Shown here: piece by piece, positions 28,501 to 39,200 of the stretch
How the letters are laid out: the number at the start of each line of letters is the position of its first letter
Numbering within the stretch: position 1 is the stretch's first letter
From: Chlorella sorokiniana
Lineage: Eukaryota > Chlorophyta > Trebouxiophyceae > Chlorellales > Chlorellaceae
Assembly: GCA_025917655.1 (NCBI GenBank)
Contig: CP084613.1
Span: 1,240,001 to 1,304,000 of the forward strand
DNA: 64,000 nt
Direction: 5' to 3'
The notes under the pieces: model-generated
What the model was told of the DNA's origin: nothing
The model's input: only the letters and a program-made list of their open reading frames with translations
The model's database searches: none
Program-made: the position numbers and the translations under genes

Positions 28501-28589
28501 AGTATGTCGGAAGGCAAGCATTGCACATAATTCGGTCCAGAGCCGCCGTTGAGCAAGCACGCAGGGGTAGCGGCGGAGACACCCGCCAT
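25562..28589 (-). CDS. F-box / WD40-repeat protein with acidic tail
   Basis: Predicted substrate receptor of an SCF ubiquitin ligase. Nine exons: 28589-28389, 28081-27879, 27748-27605, 27485-27354, 27230-27085, 26940-26732, 26546-26369, 26256-26132, 25908-25562. The N-terminal F-box reads CLPSDILKRCFAGLSHTDLL and ASTVCKEWRSVATSDFLW. WD repeats follow (RVWDLASGTCREHLTGHEGP, AVRFWDLASH, GVMGLWSLDAI, GAVHLWDTSNNTLRRLAQ, GVVRLWDLQR, RTVRLWDLRCG). The end is a run of Asp/Glu/Ser (DDDPELDSAYDSGSDSG). Introns 2 (CAG|GCAAGC at 27878) and 7 (CAG|GCGCGC at 26368) need GC donors to keep the WD frame. One-base slips occur in the last two exons. The ligase substrate is unknown. Confidence 0.82.
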
Positions 28590-28634
28590 GTGCCCACCAA
28601 AACGGAGCGTGACAGCCTTGCAATCAAGCTAGGG

Positions 28635-28777
28635 CGATTACAACAGTGACAAAGGATACAATGTTGCTTGAACTGCAGTTAGTTTTTGGCTGGACCCAGA
28701 AAACTCCCAAGGGATGCTTGCTGTGTGTGACGCGCGCCGCAGCGCAGCACACCGACCGCTCAGGACAGCTGCTTACA
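28635..28777 (-). terminator. Two TGTAA signals downstream of the peroxiredoxin gene
   Basis: Minus-strand TGTAA motifs lie at 28773-28777 and 28635-28639, about 70 and 205 bases past the peroxiredoxin stop. Either could direct polyadenylation. Confidence 0.45.
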
Positions 28778-28844
28778 GGTGTCCTTGTTAACACCACTCG
28801 TTTGATTAGGTCCTCCAAGATCTAGAGTAAAGCAGGTGAATGGT

Positions 28845-29924
28845 TCAACTTTGCGGGTTAGCTGCACAAAACTCAGCCGCCTGGGCAAAGCTGTCGCCTG
28901 GGCTAATGCCGTTCTCAATACTAAGAAGCTTGCCGCCCTTGCCAACGATGACATGGCTGCATCATAACCAGGATACAAACATGGATGCTTACTGCCGCCT
29001 TACCCTGGCCCCACTTGTCAGGTTGCCTGCCCTGCAAGCCTTTGGAGCGAGCAAATGCAAGCTGCTCGCCTGCGAAGGATCGACTTTGCCCCCTTAAGTG
29101 CTCCAAACGCCTTGATGAGCTGCAAGGCAGCAGGACGCTGTCAGCAACCTACAGTGAGCGACGAGCATGGCGACGATGAAAGCAGCTGCGTGAGCAAGGC
29201 GGTTCCTTGCCTCGCCGTCAGAGTCGTCGGTGAGCAGGTGGAAAGGAAGGTCATACTTGCTTTTCCAATTGCCCTGCAAGACATGGAATACTGGCGTTCA
29301 GCAACTGCCAGATTTACGAGCGCTGGCAGAGCGTGACAAAGGCTGGCAGCTCGCCTGGCTTTTGGGCTTGTCGAAGGACAACCCCACAACCTCGTACCCC
29401 GCTGCTTCAAACTCCTTGATGCGGTCACGGAAGCCGCAGGCCTGCTTGGTGCATCCCCCTGATACAGAAGAACACACTGAGTGAATAATCGCTGTTGTTG
29501 TGCGTTATTGAGCGGGCAATCACGTGGCGCATGGCATTCTCGTGCAGTTTGTCGTCACCAGTGTTTGCTCGCGGATACATGAAGACAACCAGGCCCTTGC
29601 TTTCAACCAGGTCCTGTGTGATAGCAAGCAGTGATGTGGTTCTATTTATGATCACAGCCCGACAACCAGGCTTCCACTCTCACATGAAGGGTGCATTGAG
29701 CGCCAGCCGACCGTCGCGACAGCGGCGGCCCCGCAGGCAAGCCTCACCAGCAGCTTCACCGTCTCCTCATCTTCGCGCAGGAGCTCAATGTTTGGTACAA
29801 CATCGCCCACTGATAGTTTCCCGTCGGCTTGCTTGGCAGGCTCGGCAGAGCCCTTGGCCTGCTTCTTGGCAGGCTCGGCGGCCGCAGGCTTGCTATCGGT
29901 GCTCTTACGCTTTTTGGGTGCCAT
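28845..29924 (-). CDS. Peroxiredoxin Q / BCP family, Dot5-like nuclear thiol peroxidase
   Basis: Thiol peroxidase that reduces peroxides using thioredoxin. Six exons: 29924-29747, 29613-29559, 29458-29355, 29273-29211, 29119-29070, 28956-28845. The peptide starts MAPKKRKSTDSKPAAAEPAKK, a basic nuclear-localisation-like leader as in yeast Dot5, in place of a plastid transit peptide. GLVVFMYPRANTGGCTKQAC contains the peroxidatic Cys and, five positions on, the resolving Cys (CX4C). DLPFHLLTDDSDG, LIKAFGALKGAKSILRSHV and GISPGDSFAQAAEFC complete the fold. The usual Pro before the first Cys is Gly here. Introns 3, 4 and 5 begin CAG|GCGAGC, GAG|GCAAGG and CAG|GCGAGC, and all three are required by the frame. 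The gene is divergent from the Hsp70-like gene. Confidence 0.88.
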
Positions 29925-30121
29925 GATATGGTCGGTGCAATCCGAATGTGAGCGATCGTGAGGCTCATTCAGCCGTGCAAGCCTCGCAATGCCACGCGAT
30001 TCCACCTCGGCTCCTCACGCGCGGTACAGGGAGCGCTTTGCTTGCATGTTATATGTAGCACATTGGTTGCCCATCCATGCGTCAACCCATCGAAAACAAA
30101 TAAGAAAAGGAACGAGCATAT
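29925..30121. promoter_or_regulatory. 197-base divergent promoter, peroxiredoxin / Hsp70-like gene
   Basis: Two stress-type genes start back to back here. A TATATA-like sequence sits right at the Hsp70-like start, too close to serve as its TATA box. No heat-shock element was identified by eye. Confidence 0.45.
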
Positions 30122-31895
30122 ATGCAGTTGCTGGCTGCGAGCGCTGGCGTCCGCGGAGCGTGCAGGCAACTCCATAGAGATGAAGCACAATGCAGCAGAC
30201 GACAAGGTGCCCTACAGCGGCGAGCCCGACATGTGCCCACAGCGGCGGCGCCGAAAGCGGCGAGCAGCGCGGCGCCAGACGACGGTTGCGTGGTTGGCAT
30301 TGACCTTGGCACCACAAACTCTGCCGTAGCGGTGAGAGGGGAATGTTGTTGCTTGGACTGGCTGCTTTCGTCTGGTTCTGTTGCTTGGAATGGCTGCTTT
30401 CGTCTGAGTTTGTTGCTTGGACCGGTACACCCTGCACCCACCCGCTGGTTGCTTCCGCTGCGCAGGTGGTGGAGGGTGGCGAGCCCATCATAGTGCCCAA
30501 CCAGGAGGGCCAGCCCACCACCCCCTCCGTCGTCGCCTTCACCGCCACCGGCGAGCCGCTGGTGGGTGTTGCAGCCAAGCGCCAGGCTGCCCTCAACCCA
30601 CGCAACACGTTCTACTCTGTGAAGCGCCTCATCGGGCGAGAGCTGGAGGATGTGGGCACGGACGCCGCCCAGCTGGCGTATGCAGTGGCCGCCGACGAGG
30701 ACGGCTTTGCCGTGGTGGAGTGCCCGCAGCTGGCGGCGGGCGGCGATGCACAAGCTCCAGCGGCAGCGGCTGGCGATGAGGGCGAGGAAGGCAGCACCGA
30801 CAGCGGCGCCCCCGCGGCCGGCTGTACCCCGAGGAGGTGTCTGCCTACGTGCTGGCCAAGCTGCTGGCGGCGGCAGAGGAGTTCAGCGGGCGCCCCGTGC
30901 GCCGCGCCGTCATCTCCGTGCCCGCCTACTTTGACGACGCGCAGCGCGAGGCGACCGCCACCGCGGGGGCGCATCGCCGGCCTGGAGGCGGTGCGCATCA
31001 TCCGCGAGCCGGTGGCGGCGGCGCTGGCCTACGGGCTGGATGCGGCGGAGGACCAGACTGTGCTGGTGTTCGACCTGGGGGCGGCACCTTTGATGTGTCT
31101 CTGCTGGAGGTGGGAAGGGAGGCTGGAGGCAGGGGGCATGGCGTTTGGAGGGGGATGGGCAAGTGGGACAGGGAGGCATGTCCCTCTGCTGCACGCCACT
31201 GCACCACCGTGTTCCGGCCAAGCTCTGCCGCCGGCGCGGCGCCGTCGGCATGCCGCCCGCTGCCGGCCGGCCGCCACCATGACGGTGTGCTGCCCGCCCC
31301 CGCCTGCATCAAACGCAGGTGGGCGGCGGCGTGATCGAGGTGCTGTCCACGGGCGGCGACGCGAGCCTGGGGGGATGACTGGGATGCCGCCATCATGACC
31401 TGGCTGATAGAGGAGCACCTGAAGCCGGCGCGGGTGGACTTCAGGGTGGGTAGGGGGCGGTGTGTGTGTGGGGGGCTGATAGGGCCTCGGGATGGAGTAA
31501 GAGGGGGGAGGGAGACACAGGTAAGGGTGGGGCTGTCAGCTTAGAGATCGGCCGCGGCGGGGGCAGGCGGGTGCAGAGGCGACCGGTTGCGTGGTGGGAC
31601 AACCCTGCGTGTGCTGCATCCTTCCAACCGCTGGGGTGTCCACCCGCCCTCACAACCGCACACGGCCCGCCCGCCCACCGGGGTGTTCCTTCCACGCAGG
31701 ACCCCCGCCTGCTGGCCAACCTGCGCGCCGTTGCCGAGGCCGCCAAGATCAAGCTGAGCAGCGAGGAGAAGGTGGTGGTGCGCATGCCCGTGGGGGCGGC
31801 GTCGAGGCGGTGCTGACGCGCCAGCTCCTCGAGTCCCTCACCAAGCACCTCTTCCGCAGGCGCGGCTGCCGCTGGACCAGGCCTGCTGGCAGGTT

Positions 31896-31930
<35 letters not shown>

Positions 31931-33010
31931 TAGCGGTGATGTGTGTGGGGGAGGATAATGAACGTGCCGTTGAGACTGGCGCCTCGCCCCTGCAGCGTGT
32001 GCTTGCATGGGGCCTCGGAGCCAACCCCGTTTCGGTTTGTTGCATAAACGCGGCACCGCCATCATCAGAACGGCCCCGCACCCCTGCGCGCAGGCAGGCG
32101 TGGACCTGGGCACGGCGGTACAGGAGTACGACGAGGCGGTACGCACCGCCAAGAAGGGCGGCAAGGCCGGCAGCCGCCGCCTCGGCAAGCGCGGCGAGGC
32201 GGCGGCTGAGCTGGCGGCCAGCGGCGTGCAGATCCGCCCCAAGCGGCGCATGCCGGTCAGCAAGGTGAGGCGCGATGCGTGGAGCCGCCATGTTTTTGTT
32301 CCCGCAAGCAGAGCTGCATCCCTCCGTAACTTTCCGAGGCCTGCTTCAACCCATGTGGCAGCTGTTCTCTCACCCCTCAGGCTTTTGGGTCCCCCCTCTC
32401 CCCGTCCCCACCCCGCCTCCCACCCTGCAGGTGCTGCTGGGGGGCGCCACCCGCATGCCCGCCATCCGCCGCTTTGTGCGCAACATGACGGGGCTGGAGG
32501 CCGCCGAGTTTGTGGTGGATCCGGATCTGGCGGTGGCGCTGGGGGCGGCGGTGCAGGCGGGCATCTACGAGGGGCAGGCGCGTGTGCGGGGAGTGTGGGG
32601 GGGTACCTGCTGCTTTGGGCTGAAGCGGGTGATTAAGTGGGCAGGTCAAAGGTTGGAGAGAGTGTGGGTTGAATTTTGCGCACAGGCAAGCGTGTCAGCA
32701 CTGCCGCAGGGATGGGAGGGAGTGGCAGTGCACTCACGGCCGCCCTGTGGAATACCGAATTGTGACTAGCCTAGCATTTGTGACACCGGATTTGCCTTGC
32801 TGCCCCCCCCCCCCCCAGGTGTCTGACCTCATGGTCATGGATGTGTGGCAGGCCTCCCTCATGCGCGCCTTTGCGCAGCAGCTGCAGCGTGAGCAGCAGG
32901 CAGAAGCAGGGGAGGAGTGGCAAGGCGGCGAGGCAGTCAGCGACGGCGGCAGTAGCGAGGAGGAGGGCTGGGAGGAGGAGGAGGAGGAGGGAGAAAAGCA
33001 GGCACGCTAG
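30122..33010 (+). CDS. Hsp70-superfamily protein with ATPase domain only and acidic tail
   Basis: Exons: 30122-30331, 30466-31109, 31319-31445, 31700-31892, 32094-32264, 32431-32577, 32819-33010. The actin-like ATPase domain is complete: [79 protein letters not shown] and [16 protein letters not shown]. Where Hsp70 would continue into its peptide-binding domain, this reads [20 protein letters not shown] and stops after a Glu-rich tail. It may therefore be a nucleotide-exchange or regulatory relative rather than a chaperone. The N terminus may be a transit peptide. Several one-base slips fall at G/C runs (for example 31077-31081 in the phosphate loop). The last intron may use a GC donor at 32578 or a GT donor six bases later. 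Confidence 0.82.
30347..30422 (+). repeat. 32-base tandem repeat in the first Hsp70-like intron
   Basis: The block beginning TGTTGCTTGG occurs at 30347, 30379 and 30411 with nearly identical flanks (two full units and a partial third). It lies entirely within the intron. Confidence 0.85.
31901..31929 (+). repeat. (GT)n microsatellite in an Hsp70-like intron
   Basis: About 14 GT units immediately after the donor of the exon ending at 31892. Confidence 0.9.
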
Positions 33011-33049
33011 TCCACAGCAACGCTCGGCCCTGGATTTCCTTTCTCGACG

Positions 33050-33054
33050 TGTAA
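33050..33054 (+). terminator. TGTAA polyadenylation signal of the Hsp70-like gene
   Basis: TGTAA 40 bases after the stop codon, between convergent genes. Confidence 0.5.
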
Positions 33055-33255
33055 CAGGTACATGCAAGCACCTGCAAGGTGGGGCAGACAGAACACAGCA
33101 ATACGAGGCGCAGAGCTGACTAGCAAGCAGGCAAGGCATTGAACAGCTGAGCATGCAGGAAGGCAAAGGAAGGAAGCAGGCCAGGGGGGGAAAGCGTAGT
33201 CAGGCACAGAGCATCACTGGCTGGCTCAACAGCTGTTGGAGGTTCTTGGCGGGAA

Positions 33256-36200
33256 CTAGTTCTGTGCGGCAGACGCCTGGCCGCCGCCCGCCTGGCCCAG
33301 CGCCACGCTGATGCGCGCCGCCGCTGCCTCCTCCCCGCGGCCTTGAGCGCGGCGGCGGCCAGGCGCAGCCACTCCCGACGCTCCGATGCGTCAGCCTCCT
33401 GCTGCGGCGCGTTCAGCGCGGTGCCCAGCAGCAGGTACCCAGCCTCAAAGCGCAGCGCCGCCGCCGCCCGCCCGCCGCCCGCGTCGTCCTCCGCGTCTGC
33501 CGCCGCCTGCAGCTTGGCGCGGGCGGCGCAGGCCTGCGCGCGGCTGGCGTTGCCGGCCTTGCGGTAGCAGGTGGCCGCCGCCGCAAAGTTCTGGGTGCGC
33601 AGCATGGTCTGGGCGCGCCTGCAGCGGGGCGGGGTGTGAGCATGGTCTTTGTGGGGGCAGGCATGAGCAAGTGCCTGCGGGAGGTGAGGAGGCACGGCAA
33701 CGCGGCGCCGCGGGTGGGTGCCGCCTGCCGCCGCCCACCTCATCCAGTCTGCGGGGTGCTCTTGCTTTTGGACAGGCCCAGCTGGTGAAGGTCCTTGCCC
33801 TCCTGCGCCCGCACGTGTGGGGGTGACAGGGTGGGGGGATGCCATGGAGAGTGTGTGTGCGTGTGGTTGTGTGGGGGTGGGGTCCGTGGTTGAGGGGAGA
33901 TGCGGCACCAGCTCTGGACGGCCGTGGAGGCGCAGCCCAGCCAGGGGGGCCTGCCTGCTGCCGGCTCGGGCTTGCTTGCATGCCGCGAGCTCGGCCAGCC
34001 CGGGCACAGCACACAGCTGCGCACGCCCTCCCCGCACCCCCTTCCCAGCCCCCACTCACACGCACGCACGCAAACACAGGCACATGAACACACCACCCCC
34101 ACCTCGAGGCGCAGTGCGCCCGTCACCACACGCGCCAGCCCCAGGCGCGCCAGCAGCAGGTAGAAGGGGCGTGGGCCTGGGGGTCGGCGTCGAAGAACAC
34201 GACGGCGTTCTTGGCGCGCGTCACGGCTGGTTGGAAAGGTAGGGAGGGCAAGGGGGATGGGTCACAGTCGGGGGTGCGGCGAGCTTTGCCGCACGGTGTG
34301 GTGGCAGGCACCCAGGTGGGGTGCAGGGAGGGCCCAGCAGGCTGGCAGGGCGGCCCCCGTTCTTGCTCCTGCCCCCGCCGCCACACCCACCCGTGTACAG
34401 GTGCTTCAGCTCCTCGCACAGCAGCTTGTGCTGGGCCTCATCAAAGGGCTGCAGGCGCGGAGATGGGGGAGGGTGGGCGAGGGTCGTCAGCTCACCCCAC
34501 TCGGCCTTGTGCGACGAGCAGCGACCGTGGGCCCAACAAGTGTGGCACGCCTCTGGCCCCAAACCGACAGCGGCAGCAGGGAGGTCCCACCAGCAGATCC
34601 AGGCGCGCCCCCGCAAAGCCCAGGTCCTTTGCCCCCACGGGCGCCAGCGGCTTGCCAAAGGGCAGCGACGCAGCCCCCCAGCCCGCTCCTTCTCCTCCAG
34701 CTCAGCAAGGTACTGCTCAAGGGGGAGGGGGGCGGGAGGGGGTTGGGGCAAGGCAGCATGTGTGCTTGCGGGCAGTAAGGGCACCAGGTGGCTGCCTCGG
34801 CTGCACACTCCCCTTTTGGTTCCGGCGCGGCTCGCCTGCAGCAGCACGCGCCACTCCTCCTTGCAGGGGCTGTCGGCAAAGAAGTTGAGGATGAAGACAT
34901 CTGCGAGCAGTGGGCAGGCGTGTTTGCCCAACGGGCAGAGGGGGCCGACGGGTACAAGGAAGAATTCACTGGTTGTTGTTTTTTGTTGGGTGGTGGAGGC
35001 GGGGTGTTCTTTGGTGTGTGGATGGGGAGGGGGTGCACGCTAGCCAGTGCAAGGGCCCCCTGCAGCAACAAGCCCCCCGCCTCCTTGCGCCCCAGCCAGC
35101 CGCCGCCCCCGCCTGCTTGGGCCCCCAGCCGCAGCGCGCACCGTTGAACTCCAGCCCCTTGGCCTGGGGCACCGTCATCACCAGCGCATCCACCTTGGCC
35201 AGGAAGCGCGGCACGAGGGAGGCCAGGGAGCGGCGCAGCACCACTTGGTTGGCCCCAAACTCGGTCTGGCAGCAAGGAGGGGAGGAGTGGGGATGGTGTG
35301 TGTGTCTGTCTGTGTTTGTGTGTGTATGTGCTGTGGGGAGGGGGTACAAGCAGGTAGTGTCACGGCGTCAGCAGAGCTTGAAGCAGGCCCAGGACAAGGC
35401 AGTGGCTACAATGTAGCCTCGGCTGGACACCCCCCATCCTCCCCACACCTTCCAGCTCTCCGCTGCGTCGCCGTCGCTCAGCAGCATGGCCACGTTGCCC
35501 GGGGTGGCGGCGGGGAGCAACAGGGGCAGGTGCGGCGCCTGCAGGAAGGCCTGCTCTGGCCCCAGGTCGTCGATGTGGTCGGCGAAGAAGCGGCGCAGCA
35601 GGCCCACCACGCAGGCAGCCACGTCCAGCACGCCGCTGAGGAGGAGGGGTGACAGCGTAAGGCAAGCGTGCCACAGCCTACAGCCTGGTCTGTCGAACAT
35701 GCCTGGCCACAGGTGCTAGCACTCCCTGCCAGCCCACCCACACCTTTGGCACGGCCATGTCCGCCCACCAACCCACAGCACCGTCCATCCCCCACTCTCC
35801 ACCCACCTGTGCGTGCGGTAGTTGATCTCCAGCGGAACCACCCGCGGCATCTGCACCCCCGGACCGCCCTCCCAGCCCGCGCGCGCGCCCCGCCGCCTCC
35901 GCCTGCCGCTGCGCGCCGTAGAACAGCTGCTTGACGTCGGTGAATCGGAAGCCGATGCCGCGGGCGATGGTCTGGCAGGTGTCGCCGCAGAGGAAGAGGC
36001 CGTTGGGGTCGGCAACCACGCGCAGCGCCAGCAGCAGCTCTGCCTGGGTGAAGTCCTGCGGGCACGGGAGAGGGGGCGTAAGGGGGAGGCGCGTGCGTGT
36101 ATGGGCATGGTGTTGGGAGAAAGAGTGCGTGCGTGCGTGTGTGTGTGTGGTTGGTGGGGATGGAAGGGTGCCCCAGACGGGTGCAGTTGCATGCAGCAGG

Positions 36201-39200
36201 CCTGCCCAGCCTGAAGGCCCGGATGGCGCACGGCCTGCAGCTGCCAGCCCAGCGATGCCTTGCCGGCGCGGCGCCCGCGTGCAGCGTACTGGCCCCCCTC
36301 CTCACCTGCACCTCATCGCAGTACAGCTCGTGTATGGCCTGGCCGCGGTAGCCCTCCTCCCGCAGGCGGCGGTGCAGCCAGGCCACGGCGTCAGCGGCGT
36401 CGTAGAGAAAGCGGGCGGCGCCGCCTCGGTCAGCGCTCGCTTCTTCTCCTGCGCATGTGGGGGCATGCGGGTGTGGGTGGGTGGGTGTGGGTGTATAAAC
36501 GTATGTGTGTGTGTGTGTGCGTGCGTGCGTGTGTGTGAACGTATATGTGTGTGTGTAAGGGGGCGGGGGGAGAAAGCGCGCATTCCAGCGAGGGGCTGGC
36601 CCTGCCAGGCACAGCAAGGGCAGTCAAGTGCGCGCGCTGCGCTGCCCTGCCACCGCCACAGCGCACCTGCTCGTATGCGGTGGAGAGCTGGTAGATGAGG
36701 CGGCGCGAGTCGGGGCCAAAGTTGGGCGCCTGCTTGCGCCCGATGTCGGCCAGGTACTGCTCCTCGCTCAGCCTGTACCGCCCGGGGTGGGTGTGCCAAA
36801 GGCCGGTCCCCAGTTTGCAAGCAGGCCTGCCTGTGCCCCTCGCAGCATTCCACCTCCACACCGCGCCACCAGCTACTGCCTGTCACGGCACACCCACCCC
36901 TGCAGGCCGGCGGCGCGAGCGCCCACCTGCCGCCGCCCTCCACTGCCTGCTGCGTGCCCTTGATGTACGACACAATCTCCTGCCATGCCAGGCTGGCGGT
37001 GAAGTCGACGCGCCGTCGGTCCTCGGGGCTCAGGCTGTTGAGCAGGCGGCGGAACATGGCAGCCTGGAAGTAAGAAAAGGTGACCCGCACCCGGGCCCCT
37101 TCCTCTGCGGCGGCGCCGCCCTCAGATGCTGCCGCCGCCGTGCCGCCGCTGGAGACGGGTTCCCGCGCAGCTGCCGCCCCCTCCAGGTCGACCAGCACGG
37201 ACATGCCGTCGTCGTCATCTCGCGCCTCTGCACGGCAGGGAGCGGCATGTCTGCTTCGGTTGTTGCGTGCGGCGGGAAGGGGAGGGCAGGGCTGGCCATG
37301 CACGGCATCATGCGACCAAGCGCTGCTTCAAAATACAATATTGATGTGACCAGCAGGGCGGGCGCAGCCGCCCTCCCCGCCCACCCGACTCATAAAGGAA
37401 CGAGCCGTCGGGGTGACGCCTGAAGAAGGGCTTGCGCAGGGTGCCTGAGGGGCGGCAGCAGGGGCAGGGGGGTTGGGGAGGGTGGATGGGGGCGGTGGCA
37501 TACGGCATGCCTGGCTGAGCCGCCTGGTGCAGCAGCACTGGTGCCAACCGATCTATCTGCACCCCTCGCGCCCCCCACCCCACACACACACACACACACA
37601 CACACATCACACCCACCCATCTCCTCACCCATACACTGATGCACAACAGACGCCCGCACTTCGCCCCGCCCACCCGCCCAGCACCCACCGTCCAGCATGT
37701 GCAGGTACTGCTTGGCGCTGAGGAAGATGGGCCAGGCCTCCTCCGGCACGCCACGGAAGGTGTGGTACTGCTGAGCAGCGGCCGCCGCATACGCCGCCTG
37801 GCGGTCAGGAGTCACCGCGGGCAGGCCGCTGCGCAGGCGCACAAAGGCCTTGGACACCTGGAGGGGAGGAAGTGGCGGGGAGGGGCAAGGCGGCGGTCCT
37901 AGGCTGCTTGCTCACACAGAACATGTCAGGAAGCGGAAGTCCTTGCTGCCTTGCTGCTGCTGCTGCCGCAGCAATCAGCCAGGGACCTTCCCGCAACCAC
38001 AACACCAACACCCACACACGCGCCCCCCAAAACACACACACACACACACACCAGCTCACCTGCTCCTTGAGCGTCGCCGACACCGTCACAAACACCTGGT
38101 GCAGGGGCCGCCCCTCCTCGAAGGCGGCGCGCCAGCGGGCAAACATGCGGAACACGGCGCACGTGGTCTTGCCGGTGCCGCTGCGCCCAGCAGGATGAGG
38201 GACTGGGGCGGGTGCGGCGCGTGCTCTATCACATCCTGAGCGCGCGTGGCGGGGTGGGGGTGGGGGTGGGGTAGGGGTGGAGGTCTTTACTGCGGGGCTC
38301 ATGGCGGCCTGCAAGTGCCTGCCCTGGTCAATCTGCATCGGTTCAGTGCGGAAATGCGGCCATGCAGCCAGCAAGGCCAGCAAGGCCCTGGTAGTAGCAG
38401 ACGCAAGGCACAGCCCCCCCTTCTGAGAGCGCGCACCATCTCAGCGGGCGACAGCCTGAACCTGAAGTCGACGTCGGAGCGGCCCTCATCCGTCATGACT
38501 GGCGGCATGGGGCAGCGGGGCGGTGGGATGAGGTTGCGAGCAGCGGCACGGAGTGACGGGGCTGGCGAGCCACCGCGCTGCGGTCCCGATTTTTAGTGCT
38601 CTTCCACCCTGCTGGTCATGCAACCTCGCAACCTCCCCTCCGTCCCCGCGGTGACACCCCTTCCCCCTTTCCCACCAGCGCCACCACACACACACACAAT
38701 AAAGTAGAGGAAAACAACAGAACAGCAACAGGTCCCCACCCGCATGCAGCATTCCGTCCTCGAGAGGGTAGAACTTGACCAGCGTGTAGGCGTCAGCCTC
38801 GGTGGAGGCGGGGGAAGCAGCGGCGGCAGCCGGCGCCGCCGCGCCCAGCGGGCGAAGCCGCGGCAGCCGCTTCTGCCGTGGCGCGGTCCACCTCGCGGCA
38901 GCGGTAGTCCAGCGGCAGGCGGGTGCCTGGCTCCGCGCTGCGGCCTGCCTGTGGCTGCAGCAGCAGCTGGCGGCGAGCGGAGCTGCCCTTGCCATAGCTG
39001 GCGCCCAGGTGCTCCAGCGCCTCACGCACCCGCCCTCGTCCAGCGACACAAACTGGGCGGACATTGGGGGGGGGCGGGGGCCATGTCAGCAGCTGGAGGT
39101 GCAGGCGAACATAGGGTGGGCTGTGGACAGCGGTCCATGCCAAAGCAGATGCGCGCTGAGCGTGGGCAGGCCCCCCCCACACACGCACACGCAGTCCCTC

